Assembly (NCBI GenBank): GCA_041655255.1
Contig: JBBAFS010000059.1
Coordinates: forward strand, 1 to 9,895
DNA: 9,895 nucleotides
Direction of reading: 5' to 3'
Origin: JBBAFS01 sp041655255
GTDB lineage: Bacteria > Spirochaetota > Spirochaetia > Sphaerochaetales > Sphaerochaetaceae
The notes beneath the pieces were generated by a model. That model was given only the letters and a program-made list of their open reading frames with translations, searched no databases and was not told where the DNA came from. Each line of letters begins with the position of its first letter. Position 1 is the stretch's first letter. This document shows, in pieces, positions 6,558 to 9,895 of this stretch. A program made the position numbers and the translations under genes.

Positions 6558-7567
6558 TGTGATGGTTGTTTCCTCAGTGCAGGAATCTTTCCAATTAACA
6601 ATCCAATTGACTCCCTCACTAAAAAGGTCTTCTTCTCCCCAGTGGCTGTAAAATAACAATACCAACACGACTCATCCTCTTTGTATCTCACATCACACGA
6701 GATGATATGATCCATTGCCCAGCCTCGATCACTGGGAACGAGGATTGGCTCAGAAGAACATCTTGTCCACTTCAGTCCATCTTTACTTTGTAACAAACTA
6801 ATTGCTGAGCCCTCTTTTTGTTTTTGAGGATCCCAGTAGCGACCATTTTGAAGAGCAACATAGATGTTATCCCCTTTATAAAAAGAGACTCGTCCTGCTG
6901 CTAAGTTTCGCCATTGATCGTTTGGCTCTGCTTCAATGATCGGAGTATCCCCTTCTGGTTCATACACTCCATCGATAGTGGGAGAAAATGCCGAACAGAC
7001 ATATCGAGTCGATTGGGGATCTTTCCCTTTTTTTGATGTCCCCACGTAGAGGCGATAACCCCCCTCTACTGGAACTAACTGAGGATGACTTAAGGTTGGC
7101 TTTTTCCGATATGCATCTGCTGATTTCATCTGATCAGCGTGGAGAATCACCCGAGGTTCACTCCATACCACTAAATCGGCACTACTACGTAACTCGATGT
7201 GTGAGCCGACCACTCGCTGTGGACGCTTACGCTTAATATTTTCAACAAAGGGGATACGATGCCCATGACGCTCATACACAAGGTGGTAGATTCCCTTCTC
7301 ATAATAAAGATGAGGATACTTCCCTCTTACCTGAATAAGCCCTACAGGCTCCCACACAATACCACTAGTTGATTGAAAGTGTTGTATCCCTAAATAGGAG
7401 TGGGCAAATAGATGCCACTTCTCATCGACCGACTCTTCGGGAAATAAAAACACCACCGAAGAGAGACGAGGAACATACCACAACCCTTGAATAAGGGGCT
7501 CATCGCTAAATGGGTACCATGAGAGGTCTTTTAACTCTTTATACGGTGAAGTTATTATTGCGCTCAC
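6554..7567 (-). CDS. Five-bladed beta-propeller glycosidase-like protein (GH43/GH32-like fold)
   Basis: 337 residues from GTG 7567; an in-frame GTG at 7579 would add four. I favour 7567 because GAGGGG (7584-7579) is 11 bases upstream of it but overlaps the other GTG. No ATG is near. The sequence repeats the blade pattern of GH43/GH32/GH130-type propellers: KYPHLYYEKGIYHLVYE, HIELRSSADLVVWSEP, HPQLVPVEGGYRLYVGTS, AAGRVSFYKGDNIYVALQNG, LLQSKDGLKWTRCSSEPIL and CDVRYKEDESCWYCYFTATGE. The fold is well supported, but I cannot assign the catalytic acids, so family, substrate and activity are open; a non-catalytic sugar-binding role is possible. There is no signal peptide, suggesting a cytosolic glycan or oligosaccharide substrate. 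It is last in the nif3-lspA operon and overlaps the 3' end of the preceding gene by 29-41 bases, which suggests translational coupling. Confidence 0.72.
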   Translation of the reverse strand: MSAIITSPYKELKDLSWYPFSDEPLIQGLWYVPRLSSVVFLFPEESVDEKWHLFAHSYLGIQHFQSTSGIVWEPVGLIQVRGKYPHLYYEKGIYHLVYERHGHRIPFVENIKRKRPQRVVGSHIELRSSADLVVWSEPRVILHADQMKSADAYRKKPTLSHPQLVPVEGGYRLYVGTSKKGKDPQSTRYVCSAFSPTIDGVYEPEGDTPIIEAEPNDQWRNLAAGRVSFYKGDNIYVALQNGRYWDPQKQKEGSAISLLQSKDGLKWTRCSSEPILVPSDRGWAMDHIISCDVRYKEDESCWYCYFTATGEKKTFLVRESIGLLIGKIPALRKQPSH

Positions 7568-7847
7568 GCCTTTTATCACCCCTCTTTCGGAAGAATATAG
7601 GATCGAGGTGCTCTTTTAAATTATATCGTTCGATCGCCTTTTTCACTACTTTGAGGTAGATAGCAAAACTACCACCAATAGATCCAATAATAACAAGACC
7701 AAGTAAGAGCTGTGAAAGAGGACTCTCTTGTGGTACTAGTCGAGCAATAATGAATAATCCTACAACAAGAAATACAACCATGATGATCAGATTTATCAGT
7801 GTTGCTCCTAAGACAAACAACACTGTATTTACTTTTTTACGAATCAT
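7539..7847 (-). CDS. Small two-helix membrane protein, conserved lspA neighbour type
   Basis: 102 residues. After a short basic N-terminus (MIRKK), two hydrophobic helices occupy about 8-35 and 44-65. A basic cytosolic tail follows, ending RKRGDKRRERNNN (88-99). The opening KKVNTVLFVLGATLINL recalls, from memory, a small protein annotated in some spirochaetes as a 'leader peptide processing enzyme'. No peptidase motif is visible, so I give no enzymatic function. It starts 3 bp after the lspA stop, with a GAGAGTAGG-type ribosome binding site inside the lspA end, so the two are co-transcribed. Its 3' end overlaps the propeller gene. A structural or chaperone role near LspA at the inner membrane is conceivable but unproven. 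Confidence 0.75.
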   Translation of the reverse strand: MIRKKVNTVLFVLGATLINLIIMVVFLVVGLFIIARLVPQESPLSQLLLGLVIIGSIGGSFAIYLKVVKKAIERYNLKEHLDPIFFRKRGDKRRERNNNFTV

Positions 7848-7850
7848 AAC

Positions 7851-8372
7851 CTACTCTCTTTGAGAAGATGATGGAAACAGAAGGTGAATTGCTAACAAGA
7901 CTCCTCCCACAACGACAGCCGAATCGGCTACGTTGAATGTGGGCCATCTCTCAAACCCAAATATACCATAGAATTTTACACTAATAAAATCGACTACTCC
8001 ATCGCTTCGAAAAATTCGATCGATGAGATTTCCAAATCCCCCTCCTACAATGAGAGAGAAGATGATTGTCTCATAACACGTCACTTGCTTAAAGCGGATG
8101 AGTGCAACACTTATTGTAATAAGAATCAGGGAAGGTAATACAATAAACAGTGCAACTTTAAGTGGTGGCGAGAAGTGCTCGCCCACACTAAAACCTATGG
8201 CAGTATTACGAACATGACAAATCCACAAAAAATCATGTTTCGTACTGTAAAGAACATGATGAAGTGGGATACTCTTTACAACCCACCACTTAGTGAGTTG
8301 GTCAATGAGGATAACGCTCAATGAGGAAATAGCAGCTAAAGCAATCTTATTGCTACAGTGTTGTCGGGGCAT
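7851..8372 (-). CDS. lspA: Lipoprotein signal peptidase (signal peptidase II)
   Basis: 173 residues, the normal LspA length. It is an inner-membrane aspartyl peptidase that removes the signal peptide of prolipoproteins after lipidation of the lipobox Cys. Four membrane helices are apparent (about 11-28, 71-93, 99-117 and 149-167). The conserved blocks are all present: DQLTKWW (24-30), VRNTAIGFS (54-62), GNLIDR (114-119) with catalytic Asp118, and FNVAD (146-150) with catalytic Asp150. The ATG at 8372 lies inside the end of the nif3-type gene (20-base overlap) with only a weak GGTATTC before it, so translation is probably coupled to that gene. The next gene follows 3 bp after the stop. Confidence 0.97.
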   Translation of the reverse strand: MPRQHCSNKIALAAISSLSVILIDQLTKWWVVKSIPLHHVLYSTKHDFLWICHVRNTAIGFSVGEHFSPPLKVALFIVLPSLILITISVALIRFKQVTCYETIIFSLIVGGGFGNLIDRIFRSDGVVDFISVKFYGIFGFERWPTFNVADSAVVVGGVLLAIHLLFPSSSQRE

Positions 8373-9114
8373 CTATGAATACCGTTTCGCAGTCAAACTT
8401 CTTTTTAATCTCTTGTTCCATCTTTTGAACACCAAAGACTTCAGTTGCGTAGTGCCCCCCACATATCATGGTAATACCTGCTTCGACGCAGTATGAATAC
8501 ATACTGTGTGAACACTCTCCGGTAATAAACGCATCAAGACCTTCTTCAATAGCTTGCTCAACTGTAGAAGCAGCTCCCCCACTTACAATACCAACACGTG
8601 AGATCTCTTTTTTCCCAAAGGGGAGAATCTTAAGACCATCTTCATAAGTGAAATTCAATGTAGCAACAATCTCTTCTGCCGTTATGGCCGTTGGAAGTAC
8701 ACCTTTAAATCCAATATCTACCCCATGGTAATTACCAAAAGGAGTTACCTCTTTGAGATGTAACATCTGAGCCATAGCTGCATTGTTTCCCAATTCAGGG
8801 TGGGCATCGAGTGGTAAGTGGGCTGCAAAAAGGGCAATATCGTGGCGTATCAGTGTTGCGATTCGTGCATAGTGGGTATCAGTAACAGCCAACGGCTTTC
8901 CCCAAAAAAGGCCATGGTGGACAAATAAGGCATCGGCATGCTCTTCAGCTGCTTTCACAAAAGTCTCTAATGTTGCATCGACACTAAAGGCTATTTTGTG
9001 AATCTCTTTATCGGGGCGACCACATTGAAGCCCATTTAATGAGGCATCAAGTGAGGCATACTGCTCTAACATAAGTCGCTGTTCAATAAACTGTTGTAAT
9101 GTCTCTATCTTCAT
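8353..9114 (-). CDS. Nif3/DUF34-family dinuclear metal protein (YbgI/YqfO type)
   Basis: 253 residues from ATG 9114. The metal-binding set is complete: HHGLFW (66-71), Asp103 in HLPLDAHPELGN, and His221 and Glu225 in GGHYATEVFGV. NGLQCG (27-32) and FITGECSH (196-203) also match. This is the short form, without the central insertion seen in longer members. The family is widespread, forms toroidal hexamers and is often labelled 'GTP cyclohydrolase 1 type 2'; its true role is unsettled, with metal handling or cofactor repair proposed. In-frame ATGs at 9123 and 9204 would lengthen it, but the homologous part begins at MKIETLQQFIEQRL, and a TATAAT at 9127-9122 puts the transcript start at about 9115. 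There is no ribosome binding site, so a leaderless mRNA is likely. It is the first gene of the operon with lspA. Confidence 0.93.
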   Translation of the reverse strand: MKIETLQQFIEQRLMLEQYASLDASLNGLQCGRPDKEIHKIAFSVDATLETFVKAAEEHADALFVHHGLFWGKPLAVTDTHYARIATLIRHDIALFAAHLPLDAHPELGNNAAMAQMLHLKEVTPFGNYHGVDIGFKGVLPTAITAEEIVATLNFTYEDGLKILPFGKKEISRVGIVSGGAASTVEQAIEEGLDAFITGECSHSMYSYCVEAGITMICGGHYATEVFGVQKMEQEIKKKFDCETVFIDAPTTL

Positions 9115-9121
9115 AGGGGAC

Positions 9122-9150
9122 ATTATAAAGTGTTGACAGCAATTATTCCA
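9122..9150 (-). promoter_or_regulatory. Promoter of the nif3-lspA operon, predicted leaderless
   Basis: On the minus strand a perfect TATAAT (9127-9122) is 17 bp from TGGAAT (9150-9145, three of six matches to the -35 consensus). The predicted start, about seven bases after the -10, falls at 9115 or 9114, at the ATG of the nif3-type gene. It is interleaved with the divergent promoter at 9133-9161. Confidence 0.55.
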
Positions 9151-9161
9151 CCTCATATAGT
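9133..9161 (+). promoter_or_regulatory. Near-consensus sigma-70 promoter of the Lon-like gene, predicted leaderless
   Basis: Perfect TTGACA (9133-9138), exactly 17 bp, then TATAGT (9156-9161, five of six). The expected start at 9167-9168 coincides with the A of the ATG at 9168, and no ribosome binding site lies between -10 and ATG. Confidence 0.72.
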
Positions 9162-9167
9162 GAGCCG

Positions 9168-9895
9168 ATGGCAGATTTATCTTTCTCTCAACGAGAATTA
9201 ACAAGCGAAGAGGCCTCTTTTTCCTACGATGTGAGTACCCTTAAGGTGACAAGTTTTTCCGATCACACCATCTCCATTGTGGGTCAACCCAAAGCGATGA
9301 AAGCAATCGAGATGGGCCTTGCAATCGATGCGAAAGGGTACAACATATTTGTCAGTGGAGATCCAGGAACGGGCCGCTCTACCGCTATTCGATTAGCTAC
9401 TCAACAGTATCGTGAAGATCTTTCGTTGATGAAAGATATTGCGTTTGTCCATAACTTTCACCAAACAGACTCCCCTGTGGCACTCACTTTTGCACCTGGA
9501 AAAAGTAGACCTTTTTTATTAGCCATGAGAGAGTTTGTCTCCCATCTCAAACAAGAACTTAAAAGTGTGTATCAAAAAGAAGAGCGAGTCGATGCAACAC
9601 TACTAAGTAGGGTCGTCACCCCCCTAATCACTCCTCTTTTTGAGCGTTTTAGTGATAAATCTTTACAACTCTATTTGAAACAAGTACAGCAAGATATCAT
9701 CGATCATACCTACTTGTTTGAAAACGCTCTTCCTGCAGATAACTTCTTTTTACGCTATAGCGTCAATGTATTAGTCGATCACTCATTCACTAAAGAGCGA
9801 CCTCTCATTTTTGAAACTCACCCCACTTTTAGTAACCTCTTTGGTTCACTTGAATCTCCGGGGGAAAATAGAGATGAGTTTTATCTCCCATTTCT
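9168..9895 (+). CDS. LonB/YcbZ-like AAA+ ATP-dependent protease (3' end outside window)
   Basis: 242 residues are visible and the frame runs off the right edge. The start is ATG 9168: the frame upstream contains no other start codon and hits TAA at 9126-9128. IVGQPKAMKAIEMGLAIDAKGYNIFVSG (37-64) leads into the Walker A GDPGTGRS (64-71), with Arg where most AAA+ proteins have Lys, as in the AAA_32 Lon-like group. VHNFHQTDSPVALTFAPGKSRPF (94-116), a helical insertion (about 117-185) and THPTFSNLFGSLE (217-229) also match this group. The Lon proteolytic domain with its Ser/Lys dyad should follow downstream and cannot be checked here. The role is inferred as cytosolic ATP-dependent proteolysis. 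It is divergent from the nif3-lspA operon. Confidence 0.9.
   Translation, partial: MADLSFSQRELTSEEASFSYDVSTLKVTSFSDHTISIVGQPKAMKAIEMGLAIDAKGYNIFVSGDPGTGRSTAIRLATQQYREDLSLMKDIAFVHNFHQTDSPVALTFAPGKSRPFLLAMREFVSHLKQELKSVYQKEERVDATLLSRVVTPLITPLFERFSDKSLQLYLKQVQQDIIDHTYLFENALPADNFFLRYSVNVLVDHSFTKERPLIFETHPTFSNLFGSLESPGENRDEFYLPF

Noticed and set aside
9115..9204. Longer nif3-type protein starting at 9204 or 9123
   Set aside because: The extra residues do not look like the family, both promoters of the region lie inside the extension, and homology starts at MKIETLQ.
1..9895. Mobile element, phage, defence system or CRISPR
   Set aside because: No transposase, integrase, terminal repeats, tRNA-flanked junction or spaced direct repeats were seen; all genes look like chromosomal housekeeping or accessory enzymes with similar base composition.

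Overview
The window looks like ordinary chromosome of a diderm (Gram-negative-type) bacterium with moderate-to-low GC, in the low 40s percent by eye. It holds eight genes plus one cut off at each edge. An outer-membrane barrel protein with a signal peptide and a C-terminal Phe, and an lspA gene, support a diderm. The 102-residue two-helix membrane protein beside lspA, and a seven-helix membrane module carrying GGDEF-EAL, remind me of spirochaete genomes. That placement comes from memory and is low confidence. I see no rRNA, tRNA, insertion sequence, phage gene or CRISPR array.

Layout. Positions 1-1956 (+): 3' part of a peptidase-U32-type protein with Fe-S-type cysteines, probably an RlhA-like RNA hydroxylase. 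2031-4022 (+): membrane GGDEF-EAL protein whose GGDEF half looks degenerate and whose EAL half looks intact, so probably a c-di-GMP phosphodiesterase. A terminator that works on both strands separates it from a convergent stand-alone two-CBS-domain protein (4103-4540, -). The 258-bp region between the CBS gene and the divergent outer-membrane protein gene (4799-5338, +) carries two GTGAT/ATCAC palindromes 31 bp apart and a hairpin just before the ribosome binding site. After a strong terminator comes an HSL-type alpha/beta hydrolase (5469-6557, +), whose stop codon overlaps the stop of the last gene of a minus-strand operon.

That operon reads, in transcription order, a Nif3/DUF34-type metal protein (9114-8353), lspA (8372-7851), a small membrane protein (7847-7539) and a five-bladed-propeller glycosidase-like protein (ending at 6554). 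Spacing is 3 bp or overlapping throughout, so co-transcription and translational coupling are likely. From a 53-bp intergenic strip a LonB/YcbZ-like AAA+ protease gene runs the other way off the right edge. That strip holds two interleaved divergent promoters, each placing its expected transcription start on or within a base of the start codon, so both genes may be made from leaderless mRNAs.

No clear novel multi-gene system is visible. The most interesting signals are regulatory: the leaderless divergent promoter pair and the phased palindromes between the CBS and barrel genes. The degenerate GGDEF fused to an intact EAL is next.
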